From the NCBI GenBank assembly GCA_028571685.1, contig CM053156.1, positions 84,881,049 through 84,945,048 of the forward strand: a stretch of 64,000 bases of DNA. The letters are read 5' to 3'. The notes beneath the pieces were generated by a model, which made no database searches, was not told the origin of the DNA, and saw only the letters and a program-made list of their open reading frames with translations. The translations under genes and the position numbers were made by a program. Below are positions 49,928 to 59,560 of this stretch, one piece after another. Numbering within the stretch: position 1 is the first letter of the stretch; every line of letters starts with the position of its first letter. This DNA is from Heterohyrax brucei (taxonomy: Eukaryota; Chordata; Mammalia; Hyracoidea; Procaviidae).

Positions 49928-50096
49928 GGAAGGGAGGAGAGGAGAGAGGAGAGGAAAGAAGGGAGGGAGAGAAAAGAGAAGCAAGGAGGGAGGGTGGAAG
50001 GGAGGGGAAAGGGAAGAAAGCAGAGAAGAGAGAGGGAGGCAGGGAGGGGACACGGGGGAGGGAAGCAGGGAGGAAGGACAGGAGGAAGAGTGGGCA
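49928..50096 (+). repeat. Polypurine GA-rich tract
   Basis: About 170 bp of nearly pure A/G, similar in kind to 35.8 kb. The 98-codon opposite-strand frame (Pro/Ser/Leu-rich) is a by-product. Confidence 0.9.
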
Positions 50097-50559
50097 CGAT
50101 CTGAGGCCATGCCCTTAATCTGCTGAGCTCCCTCACTCACAGATGAAACGACTGCCGCTGGGTTCTGGCCTCCAGTAGCAGTGAGGTTTTACTAGATTTT
50201 TAAATCTCCACATTCAAGCTGGGATCCTCTGGGACATAAATCCTGACAGCAGGGAAGTAGTTGCAAGTTTTATGTGACTTTAATTATCTTTCACAAATGG
50301 ATTGATCTTCCCCACAGGAAAAAGGGCCAAGCCCAGAACCCAGATTTAGAAACCTCCGTCCTGTCCTGACAATGGGCTTTCTGAGAATCTGACTGATTCT
50401 TCATCATTACACAACAGAGAAGCGATTGAGCAAGTGTCTAGGAACGCCAGCGGGAGTAGACTGCTTTCTGTCCCTGAAGATTAAAAACAGATCAAGCCTG
50501 CAGACCGCATGAATCCAGCTACAGGGTATCTGTAAAAGACAAAACCATAAAACTAAAAC
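50097..50559. other. Unique DNA, candidate conserved noncoding element
   Basis: No repeat recognised. 50250-50320 (GTTGCAAGTTTTATGTGACT, TTAATTATCTTTCAC) has a low-decay, AT-rich enhancer-like texture. Confidence 0.35.
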
Positions 50560-50890
50560 CAGACTGTTTCATTGAATCAATTTCAACTCAAGCACCCCTA
50601 CAGGACAGAACAGAAGGATCCGTTAGGGTTTCTGAGGCTACGACCTTCGCAGAAAAGGAGTCTTGGTAATGCAATGCATAAAGCACTGGACTGCGAACTG
50701 AAAGGTTGCAGTTCAACACCACCAGCAGCCCCCGAGGAGGCGACAGACTGCTGCCACTGAGATTTATAGTCTTGGAAACCCTGTGGGTCCCTGTGAATCC
50801 AAATGGACTTGGATAGCAGTGGGTGGGTAGTCTTTAGTCACTGACTGCCACATCTGTCTCTCCTGCAGCAGTTCCTGGAGTTCCATCCTT
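50560..50890 (-). mobile_element. SINE, type A, antisense, split by a sense SINE
   Basis: Left half CATTGAATCAATTTCAACTC to GACCTTCGCAGAAA (50642-50655). The right half restarts AGTCTTTAGTCACTGACTGC (50829) and continues CACATCTGTCTCTCC. Confidence 0.7.
50656..50828 (+). mobile_element. SINE, type A, nested
   Basis: AGGAGTCTTGGTAATGCAAT, CTGAAAGGTTGCAGTTCAAC, TGAGATTTATAGTCTTGG, GTGAATCCAAATGGACTTGG. Confidence 0.8.
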
Positions 50891-51116
50891 GGACCTTGTG
50901 GTACTGAGACAGCAAAAGTATCTGCGGTTGTCTGGGGTTCAGGGAGCAGGGGAGGGGATGAATAGTTTAAACTCAGGGCATTTCTAGGGCCACAAAACTA
51001 TTCTGTGAGATACTATAGTGGTGGATACCTGACTTTATATTTGCCCAAACCTATAGAACTGTCCAACACAGCCAAGCCAGTCCAACACAGAGTGAATCCT
51101 AATGTGGATTTTGGTT

Positions 51117-51455
51117 AACAAGGTTATTGGGTGTCACCAAGTTGATTCTGATTCACAGTGACTCACTAAGGCAGAGTAGGACAGCGGCAGAGTTTCCTAG
51201 GCTGTGATCCTTACGAGGAGTAGCCTGGTGGTACAGTGGTTACACACTAGGCTGCTAGCTGAAAGATCAGGGTCTGAATCCACCAGCTGCTCAGAGGGAG
51301 AAAGACCTGGTGACCTACTCAGGGAAAGATGGCTGTCTCACGGGGTGTCGCTGAGTGTCAGAATCTGTTTGACGACAAAAGCAATGGCGATCTTTGCAGG
51401 TGCAGGCCGGTCAGCAGCTGAGGGCTTAACCACTGGGCAACCAGCACTCCTTTTA
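51117..51455 (-). mobile_element. SINE, antisense, split by a sense SINE
   Basis: Left half CACCAAGTTGATTCTGATTC to GATCCTTACGAG (51206-51217). Right half GATCTTTGCAGG (51389-51400), then CTTAACCACTGGGCAACCAG. The repeated 12-mer is the diverged target duplication. Confidence 0.75.
51218..51388 (+). mobile_element. SINE, type A, nested
   Basis: AGCCTGGTGGTACAGTGGTT, GAGAAAGACCTGGTGACCTA, CTCAGGGAAAGATGGC, GTGTCGCTGAGTGTCAGAAT. Confidence 0.85.
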
Positions 51456-51618
51456 GTTTATGATCACCAATAGCAGGCCAACAATCGCAACACACGTACC
51501 ACAGGGAATGCCAAGAGGTCGGTAATAGGGGAAACCGGTGGTGGCATGGGAGACAAGGAGATGTTCTGTACTTTCCAAGTCTCTTTTCTGTAAACCTAGA
51601 ACTGCTCTAAAAAAAATA

Positions 51619-52129
51619 AAATGTGTTAACTTACAGACAAAATTGTAACCCATCAAGTGTCTTCTCAGGCCCCTAAAGATTTGTGGATTGCCTGAGGATG
51701 GCTTCCAGGGGAGGCCAGGAGAGATGTCTAGTGGAGAGGATTTTAACCATGAACCTGAACTTCAGATTCTCCAAGCACAGGTATGGCCAGTGCCCGGCAG
51801 CCTGACTTAGAAATCAGTATTTACAGAGATGAAAGTCTAGTTTGTCTGAAAGTAAACGTTCTGGGGTATTAGTCCTTAAAAACAAAAGACCTGACTGCAA
51901 GAGTGCCACGTTCATTGTGCTGAAATGGCCCAATGGAGGAAAATGCCAAGAACAAATAAGAACCACCCATGACCCCAACAATGTCGTGATCACCACGGCG
52001 AGCACTGTAGCTCTGTCTCCTCTCCCGTGCTTCTTGTCAGTGCCAGCTGCCGTCGATTTAATTCAGAATTCATCATTTGTTGTGTATAGTATGTCACCGT
52101 AGTTTACGTCCTTCATAAGCCATCTGAAG
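51619..52129. other. No feature recognised
   Basis: Unique DNA. The 86-codon frame at 51842-52102 has no recognised domain. Confidence 0.4.
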
Positions 52130-52450
52130 CCTTTTTTTTTTTTTTTTTTGCTTTATGTCAAGAACGTGTGTGCACCTCATTCGATATTCAACATCGCTTT
52201 GAAAGATTGCGTGGAATTTCATTGTCAAAGCAAACCAACGGCTGTTGAAACAATTGTCCATTGTTGGATATCGAGGACGTTTCCAACTTTAGGCTATAGT
52301 AAACAAGGCTACAATGGACATCCTTGTACATAAATCTTTGCACACATCTCTGGTTATTTCCTTAGGGTAAATTCCTAGAAGTAAAATGACTTGTGAACTG
52401 GTTCACACGTATTCAGACTTTTGAGAGAAATGTTGTTAATATTCGTCTAG
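52130..52450 (-). mobile_element. L1M fragment, antisense, with a poly(T) start
   Basis: A run of 17 T (52132-52149), then TCATTGTTGGATATCGAGG-like blocks, GGCTACAATGGACATCCTTG, GTACATAAATCTTTGCACAC, GGGTAAATTCCTAGAAGTAA. Confidence 0.7.
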
Positions 52451-52575
52451 AAAGTTTATTGTCAAAGAAAGTCTTCAGCTGCTCTCTTTTCTCTCCTTAG
52501 CGCCTCCCCACCCTCGCCAGTCCTGACAGATATCAATTAAAACACAGAAAGATCTACAGGGAGAGAGGGCGGGTG

Positions 52576-53136
52576 TGTTTCAGTCATCTAGGGCTGCTCT
52601 AACAGAAATACCATAAAGTGGATGGATTTAACTGTATTCATACACAGTTCGGTAGGCTACAAGTCCAAATTCAGGGTGTCCGCTCCAGGGGAAGGCTTTC
52701 CCCCTCTGTTGGCTCTGGAGGAAAGTGCTCGCATTGCATCAGTCTTTGTCGAGGGAGCATCTTGGCACAGGAACCTCACATGGGAAGGACACGCTCTTCT
52801 CTCAGTGGTGTTTTCTTGCTAGTGTGAGGTTCCCAATTCTCTGCTTGCTTCCCTTTCCTTTTATCTCTTGTAGGATGAAAGGATAAAGAGTGATACAAGC
52901 CATACTCCAGGGAAATTCATTTACAGTGGAGCAGGGACATGGTCCTAGGAAGGGATTTACAGTCCCACCCCAACCCTGTTTTAACATAATCATCCTATCT
53001 ATTAGCCACAGGCGGAGATTATGATTTACAGCATCAGAAAAATCACAGAACGGAGGGCAATCACAGAATACAGGGAAGTCTGGCCCAGCCAAATTACCAC
53101 ACATATTTTTGGGGGGACACAGTTCAATCCAAGACA
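52576..53136 (-). mobile_element. Solo LTR, ERVL-MaLR type, antisense, full length
   Basis: GTTTCAGTCATCTAGGGCTG, CTCTAACAGAAATACCATAA, AGGGGAAGGCTTTCCCCCTC, CTTTTATCTCTTGTAGGATG, CAGTTCAATCCAAGACA. 561 bp. Carries two Glu/Arg-type random frames only. Confidence 0.85.
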
Positions 53137-53139
53137 CGG

Positions 53140-54120
53140 AAAGAGAGAGAAATTGCTATCTTGTGGACATAACTGCTCTTAACAATTTGGCGAACAATCT
53201 TCCGGATTATTTTCTGTGCACATGACTTCATAAACATGCCTGTGTTTTCCAGAAATGGAAGGATACGTATCTATTGTTCCTGAATCTACTTTCTGAAGTT
53301 CAGTTGCATTGCCCTTACCTTGCAAGCAGCATTCATTCTTTTTCAGGGTTCTGTGATGGGAACTGGCAGCCTAATGGTTAAGTGCTATGGCTGCTGACCA
53401 CAAAGGTCAGCAATCAGAATCCACCAGGCTCTCTTTGGAAACTCAACTCTATGGAGCAGTTCTGCTCTGTCCGACAGGGTTGCTATAAGTTGGAATTGAC
53501 CCGACAGCACTGGTTATTTATTTATCTATTTATGATATTAAGTTACGAGGCTATACCGTAAGTCTGACCTTAAGGCTGACCATACAGGCTGCTTCCAGCT
53601 TTTCTCATACAAGCGGTATGAAAATTAATCTCTTTCCTCATACATAGTTTTTCCAATTCGACGGCCCTTCGCTTGGCTATACGTAGTTTTTAAATTACTC
53701 TTTAGAAACAGAAATGTTGGGGAAAAAAAAAAGAAACACTTATTTAAGGATTTTTAAAGCACATTAGCACGTTCAGAAAGGCAGTCAGTTTATCTTCCTT
53801 CCAGTAACACAAGGGTACCATTTCTCCATCCTCCTCAACACTGCACATTATCTTTTTTCTGTTTCTTTGACTTTAATAGAAATTTATTTTCTCATAGTTT
53901 AGGAAACTACCTTTACTTATTTATGTTTTGATATAGGTACTCTGAAAGAAATCATTATCTCATTACAGTTTCCACTTGAAAAATTTTGATACTAATACAT
54001 TTAAATATTTTCTCATCAGGTCATTGTCCATTTCTATTTCATCTTTGGTCTGCTGTTTTGCTTTAGATGTTTTTATTAATCTGTAAGAATTCTTTATATT
54101 TTAGGAATTTTTATAGTTGA
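53140..54120 (-). mobile_element. L1M 3' region, antisense, diverged, with a SINE inside
   Basis: TCTTCCGGATTATTTTCTGT, then after the SINE CAGCTTTTCTCATACAAGCG, CACTGCACATTATCTTTTTT, CAGGTCATTGTCCATTTCTA, ATCTGTAAGAATTCTTTATA in antisense L1 order. Confidence 0.65.
53357..53518 (+). mobile_element. SINE, type S, nested
   Basis: GGGAACTGGCAGCCTAATGG, CAGGCTCTCTTTGGAAACTC, TTGGAATTGACCCGACAGCA. An extra ACTCA duplicates part of the body. Confidence 0.9.
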
Positions 54121-54123
54121 TCA

Positions 54124-54332
54124 GAAGAGGTTTGGTGGCTCAGATGATTGAATGCTCAGCTGTTAACCGAAAAGTTGGTGGTTGGAAGCCACCCAGAAGC
54201 GCTGCAGAAGAAAGACCTGGCTGTCTGCTTCTGTAAAGACTCCAGCCTAGAAATCCCGGTGGGGTGAGCCTCCTCTGTCACAGGGGGCGGCTGTGAGTCA
54301 AAACTGATTTGGTAGCACATAATAAGAACCCA
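54124..54332 (+). mobile_element. SINE, type A
   Basis: GAGGTTTGGTGGCTCAGATG, GAAGAAAGACCTGGCTGTCT, CTGTAAAGACTCCAGCC, GGCGGCTGTGAGTCAAAACT. Confidence 0.85.
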
Positions 54333-54651
54333 GTACTTGGTCACATCTGTTGGAAATATTTTTTTCCCAGTATTACGTCTCTTTTACTTTTGTTAGTGAT
54401 GCTTTCTGATGTCCAGGCACTGTGGATAGTTGTGTTAACCCTTTTGTCCTTTCCTTTGTGGTGTCTGCCCTCCTAAGTCTAGAACAATTTTCATTTGGGG
54501 GTGAGTTTAGGGTCTGTTGCCTAAGGAGGACAGCTGGGAGGCTGTTTAGATGACATGGTACTAATAGGGTGCGTGGAATGGCCTTTCAGCTTTGTAGAAG
54601 CTGTGACAGTCACTTGGCGATGCTCCTGGGAAGTCAAGAGCCTTCTATCTT
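54333..54651. other. No feature recognised
   Basis: Short unique stretch. 54340-54420 may continue the antisense L1 (CCCAGTATTACGTCTCTTTT). Confidence 0.35.
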
Positions 54652-55100
54652 CTCTTTTTTTTTATTGTGATCGACTGAAAACATACAATCCCATATAAAT
54701 TTGCATACCTGCCAATGAGGGGTTCCCACTGCTCTCCCTGCCCAGTGACAACCCACTCTTCCTCTCTGTTCTGCACATGTCATATCCTCCTAACAATCTC
54801 CTATCCCCTCCTCTCCACCGGGTCCAGTAAGAGGTCAGCCGGATGACATCGTATAGATGCAGAGAACCATAAAGTACACACATGATATGGTTGCTCTGTG
54901 TCACCAAGTCCAATCCATTTCTGTCTGAAGAGTTGACCTCTGTTATGATTTATGGACAGGGGCAGCATCAGGGCCAGGACCCATGCTCCCAGGGGAACCC
55001 CGAGGCCCCTGGACCATCAGTTGCAGCCTTTTAGTGAAGATCTCAGGGTGCACCCCCTTTTATTTTCATGTTGCCAGTGAGATTCAACTTTGTGAGCCCC
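54652..55100 (-). mobile_element. L1 3'-UTR, antisense, elephant type
   Basis: TTTTATTGTGATCGACTGAA, AACATACAATCCCATATAAA, CATACCTGCCAATGAGGGG, AACAATCTCCTATCCCCTCC, CTGAAGAGTTGACCTCTG. Matches the complement of the sense L1 tail near 48.5-49.4 kb in style. Confidence 0.65.
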
Positions 55101-55332
55101 ATCATGGCTATCACTGGTGGTGGCTGGGCACCTCGGTCTTTTCGTAATAGGAATTTGTCACTCGCTAATTGTGTCTTGCAGGAAGAGCAGCTGAGCAGGA
55201 GTGAGGCTGCTGGCCTTGGGTCCATGCTTCACCCACTACGGGGGTCCCAGTTTCCTAGTTTGCCCAAGAGCGAGGACCAAGGCTCTTCCCTTCACCCCTA
55301 ACTGCTCACGACCTATGACCTTAAACATTACT

Positions 55333-55537
55333 GCCAAGTGCTGATGAGTCAATTCCAGCTCCTAGTGACCCCGTAGGACAGAACAGGACAGAGCAGAACT
55401 GCCGCAGAGGGCTTCCTCGACCATGGTTCCTTCAGGAGCAGATCACCAAGTCTTCTCTCCTGTGGAGCCCACGGGGTGGGTTACACTGGGACCTTTTGGT
55501 TGGCAGTCAAACAACCATTGTGCCACCAAAGCTCCTT
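55333..55537 (-). mobile_element. SINE, type A, antisense
   Basis: GAGTCAATTCCAGCTCCTAG, TTCCTTCAGGAGCAGATCAC, CTTCTCTCCTGTGGAGCCCA, TTGTGCCACCAAAGCTCC. An in-place GGACAGAACA duplication is present. Confidence 0.9.
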
Positions 55538-55547
55538 AGGACCTTAA

Positions 55548-55745
55548 ATAAAATTTGTTTTTAAAACTTGTTCCCTACTGGAGGCCTTTCCTAGACATAG
55601 AAAGTGAGATACCCCAAAGGAAAGGACAAAAAAATTCAACCTCATAAACATTAAAAATTCCTGGACATTGAAGACCACCACAAATACAACTAAAAGACAA
55701 ACAACAAATTCAGAAAAATATTCCAACAGTGAAGTTATCAATCCT
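55548..55745 (+). mobile_element. Possible L1 ORF2 fragment
   Basis: GAAGACCACCACAAATACAA, CTAAAAGACAAACAACAAAT, TCAGAAAAATATTCCAACAG are similar to an old L1 segment. Short and diverged. Confidence 0.45.
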
Positions 55746-56999
55746 TCCCATCCATCCAGTGGAGGGGTGATTCCCCCAGCGCTTTCCTTGTCCACAGGAG
55801 GGAGAGGGCAGTGCCCAAGAAGGCTGGAGGCTTGGGGTGCCCACTAAGTACCCCACCAGGAGGTTTTTAATTTCATGAATGAATCAATGAGAGAATGCAG
55901 CCTGCGTGACAGGTAATATGTGTGCCTGTCTGCCCTTAAGTTTCGTCCCACACAAGTCCTCCCACGTAGGAAGGAAAGGGTTTCAGGTCTATTGTTCACC
56001 TCTGCGTTGCTCACTGCAGAACTTCCTGGCCCCTCTGAGTTCATCTGGAAAATGGGTTTAGGAATGTTTACTCTCCACCTCCCACCTCCTCCCTCTGAGG
56101 GGCTGTCAGTTGGGATGAATCAGAGCGTAGGTATTTTGGCTCCTGTGATGTTTTGACAATAAAAATGATTAAATGAATAGTTTATTTATTTTATTCCCAA
56201 CTTGTGTGCTTGCATCTCTTTAAGACCTTTGTCTATAGGTGTCACAAGAAAGGAACTCCCTGGCGAGTCAGAAACTGGTAACAGGAGAAAGAGGGATGTA
56301 TTTCTGAGGTGAAGGAGTTCTCATTTTCTCCCGTCATTCCACAGGGCTTCTCGCTTTGCTGGTTGTTCTCTGCCTGTATTGGGTCTGGAATGTCTGGAAG
56401 TCAGCACTTGTGCTGTGAACTCCAGGCCTGAGTCCTTCAAGCCAAGGCCCTTCTTCAGTTCTAGTCTTGAGTTGCAGCATGAAAGATTAGGTTAGACATC
56501 CGGAGAGACTTACTGGTCAATGAGGTTCTGTAGGCTGATGACAGAGTGAAAGACAATCATAAAGTTTCCTTTCCTGTGAGTAAGAAGCGGTTTTCTGGAG
56601 ACACTCCTTCGGGTGACACCATCTCCCCTGGTCCCTGAGGCCAGCCCTGAGGTTGTGGCAGTTAGTGAGATGACAGCAAGCAAGGGGGTCATGAATGTGG
56701 AGTTTTTGTTGGTGAGTGGTAGGGGCTGGACAGGGGTGGGAAGAGACAGGGATGGAGAGAGGCAGAAACTCTCCCTAAAAGAATGGTCAGGAAAGCTGTG
56801 CTGGGGACAGGGCCATGTCAGGTGAGAGGACTCACACAGAGGGGTGTGAAGACGCAATCTCACTTCTGGTTTCCTGACCCCCCATCAGATGCCCATCTGT
56901 CTACTCTGGAGTGCTTTGTGGGGGCAAGTAACAGCAAACTCAACTTAAAAAGGCTGAAGCCGCAGACATAGGCAGTAGTAACAGCTGAACAACACGAGA
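55746..56999. other. Unique DNA, possible old repeat at the end
   Basis: No repeat is certain before about 56915. GGGGGCAAGTAACAGCAAAC then TCAACTTAAAAAGGCTGAA (56922-56957) resembles the start of the same old repeat as at 37.1 kb. The 117-codon frame at 56510-56863 (-) has no domain. Confidence 0.4.
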
Positions 57000-57110
57000 A
57001 ACATGATTAATGCTGCTGAATTACACAGGGGAAGAATGTTGAAATGGCTAATGTTTTGTTACATATATCGTTACCACAATTTTTTAAAAAAAGGATTACA
57101 CTACAAATAA
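57000..57110 (+). mobile_element. L1M 3' end, sense
   Basis: ATTAATGCTGCTGAATTACA, TGTTGAAATGGCTAATGTTT, GTTACATATATCGTTACCAC, then an A-run. Confidence 0.65.
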
Positions 57111-57679
57111 ATAAACAGAAAATCTTATCTATTGGAACACTGAAAGTTATCCTGGTTTCAGGAATGTTTTGATCCAGGCTCTCAAACAACATCACCAAGC
57201 CTCAGCCTCCCTCCACGCCTCTGTGTCTTCCACGTGGTTTTAATTTTCAGGCTCCCCGTGGGAATACGACGGCTGCCTGTGGCTGCAGACCCACATCCTC
57301 TGTGAGTCAAGCTTAGCAGGAACAGAAGCTTCTCCTTTCCAACAACTGCGCAGAAGTCTCAGGTCTGACTTCTGGGATCCACTTTGGGTCATAGATCCAT
57401 ACCTGAACCAGTCACAATGAATGGCGATGCTCTAATGTGGGATCAGACTGACACAGTGATTCACAAGATCAGACAGGAACCTCCGGGAGTGGAGTGTTGA
57501 TGTGACCGGGCAAGGAACAGGCGCAGATTAACCAACAGACAAGGTAAACCCACCTTGGTTACCATCTCACCTGAAGTGAACAATTTCCCATGCCTTCACC
57601 ACCCCCAAGATCCTGCCTCTGGTTCTGCCTGGCGTCTCTCTCTCTCTCCTAACCCCACGTCTTCGTACAGGATCAAAGC
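57111..57679. other. Likely old repeat remnants
   Basis: 57240-57560 (GAAGTCTCAGGTCTGACTTC, ATACCTGAACCAGTCACAAT) resembles the middle of the old repeat that starts at 56922, as if the L1M tail were inserted into it. Confidence 0.35.
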
Positions 57680-57945
57680 CTCTTTTTGAATTTCCAGTCC
57701 TTCACAGGGGTGGATGACATGGGCTTACTAGCACTTACTTACCAATCTGTAGTAAAGAGTTCCACAAGCCCATTAGATAATAATCCACTCCCGGGGAGGA
57801 ATGACTCAGAGAGGGTGCGCCCTGTGCACAGCTGGAAGAATGTAACCAGTGTCTCATTCTGTATGTATGGAAACTATTGAATTGTATGGAATTGTTGAAT
57901 TGCTGTGTATCTTTCTCAGTAATAACAACAATAAAACAAAATAAA
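57680..57945 (+). mobile_element. L1 3' end, sense
   Basis: TGGAATTGTTGAATTGCTGT, GTATCTTTCTCAGTAATAAC, AACAATAAAACAAAATAAAT. The upstream limit is uncertain. Confidence 0.6.
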
Positions 57946-57990
57946 TACATATGTATATACGTGTATGTGTGTGTGCGTGTGTATAACCAC
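57946..57990 (+). repeat. TA/TG microsatellite on an L1 tail
   Basis: ACATATGTATATACGTGTAT then GTGTGTGTGCGTGTGTAT directly after the L1 A-rich end. Confidence 0.8.
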
Positions 57991-58071
57991 ATGTATATGA
58001 CCATAAATAGAAGTGTGATGCAGAAGTGACCAAGGTAAGTGACATTTGGGAAAGGTTGGTCTCAAGCGTGG

Positions 58072-58255
58072 ATTCTGGAAGCAGGCAGTCTTGGATTCAG
58101 TGAAACCTGGTAGAAGTTGCTTTACCTTTCCATGCCTCAGTTTTCTTGCCTGTAAAATGGGTGGAGAATAAAGATTTCGAGAACCATGGGCATGAAGTAA
58201 TTTGTAAGAGACACCTGAGCGTCTGAGACAAGCAATGAACGTTGAATGAGTTATC
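58072..58255 (+). mobile_element. MIR, sense
   Basis: GCAGGCAGTCTTGGATTCAG, TTCCATGCCTCAGTTTTCTT, GCCTGTAAAATGGGTGGAGA. Confidence 0.7.
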
Positions 58256-58464
58256 TTAAAATTTGTGTTATTTGTGACAGAGAGGAGAGAAAGGCCAGGC
58301 AGGGAGTGGGGACAGTGAGAACAGAGGGTCAGAGGCAGGAGTGGAGGCGGCAAGGTGGGAGTTGCCGTGGGGACGAGTCCTCAGGGGAGAAGAGAAGAGC
58401 AGAGTCGAAGTTAGGTCTGGGAGGGGAGGGATTTTCAAACAAAGTTTCAGGGGATAAATAAGTC
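58256..58464. other. Purine-rich unique DNA
   Basis: 58280-58440 is G/A-rich (GGAGAGAAAGGCCAGGCAGG) without a clean repeat unit. Confidence 0.4.
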
Positions 58465-58605
58465 AAACCCTGGTGGTGCTGTGGTATAGCTGCTAACCAA
58501 AAGGTCAGCAGTTCAAATCCTCCAGTCACTCCTTGGAAACACTATGGGGCAGTTCTTCTCTGTCCTATAGTGTCATTGTGAGTTGGAATGGACTTGAAGG
58601 CCCTG
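58465..58605 (+). mobile_element. SINE, type S, short head
   Basis: AAACCCTGGTGGTGCTGTGG, CACTCCTTGGAAACACTATG, TGAGTTGGAATGGACTTGAA. About 15 bp of the A-box region are missing. Confidence 0.9.
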
Positions 58606-59228
58606 CACTTTGGGGGACTGTGTTTGGTACCCTGGAGGATCTGACTCCTCTCAGACCTCCCCTTCCTGCAAATCAAGTCTGCTCTTCAGCCTCTCTGCCC
58701 TCCTCCACCCACCAGCACCCTTGTCTCTCTCCCAGGCAGCTTTTGCCAAGTCAAGAGCTCTCTGCACAGGCAGATCCTGGGGAACAGAGATGGGGCTCAA
58801 CGGATTTAATCTATGTTGTTTATCTTTTAAACACCATTAACCACAAATTAGCTGATTCTTTTGTGGCTATAAATTAATAGATTCCATTAGTAAACAGTCA
58901 ATTACAGGGCGATTACTTTTTCCTCCTGAAACACAGTGTTTTTTTTTGTTAAATAGCTCTTCCTCCATCCCCACTACACCCCCTTCCCTCTGGCTTCTTG
59001 GCTCACTGGACTGGACCTTCTGAGTGGACTGAGGAGGCTGAGGCTGGGTGGCACCTATGTGGTGAGGTCATGCGCAACGACCCCTTCATTTTGACAAATC
59101 CAGACCGCTGAGTTGCTGCCTCAGTTTATCCCTGTGCACACCGTCAGCACACTGAGTTTGTCTCTCTTTCCTGCCTTTTGTACTTCTGGGCCTCATCCTG
59201 ATAAATACTGGATAATCCAGTCTCTTCT
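58606..59228. other. Unique DNA including an AT-rich candidate conserved element
   Basis: 58806-58915 carries AACCACAAATTAGCTGATTC, TAAATTAATAGATTCCATTA and TCAATTACAGGGCGATTAC: dense homeodomain-type ATTA/TAAT cores with little CpG decay. Confidence 0.45.
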
Positions 59229-59560
59229 ATTTATCTATCAATCCTTCTACCCATCCACCCGTTCATCTACCCCCTCACCCTCCCACCCATCCATCCACCT
59301 ACCCATGTAGCCACCCTATCCACACATCTACCCACCCACCCACCTTTCCACCCCACCCATCCACCCACCCATCCATCCACCCCCTCCACCCTCCCACTCA
59401 TCCACCTGTCCACCCCCACACCCACCCTCCCACTCATCCACCCATCCATCCACTCACCCACTCACCCTCCCACCCACCCATCCATCCATCCGTTGGTCCG
59501 TCTGTCCATCTGTCCATCAGTCCACCCACCTACGTCCTTATCTACCCATTTATCTGAGTG
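59229..59560 (+). repeat. CCAT/CCAC simple-repeat array
   Basis: About 330 bp of imperfect CCAT, CCAC and CACC units (CCATCCACCCACCCATCCAT), strongly C-rich on the + strand. Confidence 0.9.

Larger units (their letters stand above)
50990..51618 (+). mobile_element. L1M 3' end hosting a SINE-in-SINE nest
   Basis: TATAGTGGTGGATACCTGAC, GCCCAAACCTATAGAACTGT, AGAGTGAATCCTAATGTGGA. After the nest, AGGCCAACAATCGCAACACA, ACCTAGAACTGCTCTAAAAA, AAATAAAATGTG. The L1M 3' terminus is complete once the SINEs are removed. Confidence 0.85.

Noticed and set aside
57946-57990. Possible Z-DNA promoter element
   Set aside because: The TG/TA run is only about 45 bp and lies on an L1 A-tail, a common microsatellite origin.
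59229-59560. Possible CRISPR-like or regulatory array
   Set aside because: Units are 4-8 bp CCAT/CCAC with no spacers. This is a simple repeat in a mammalian genome.
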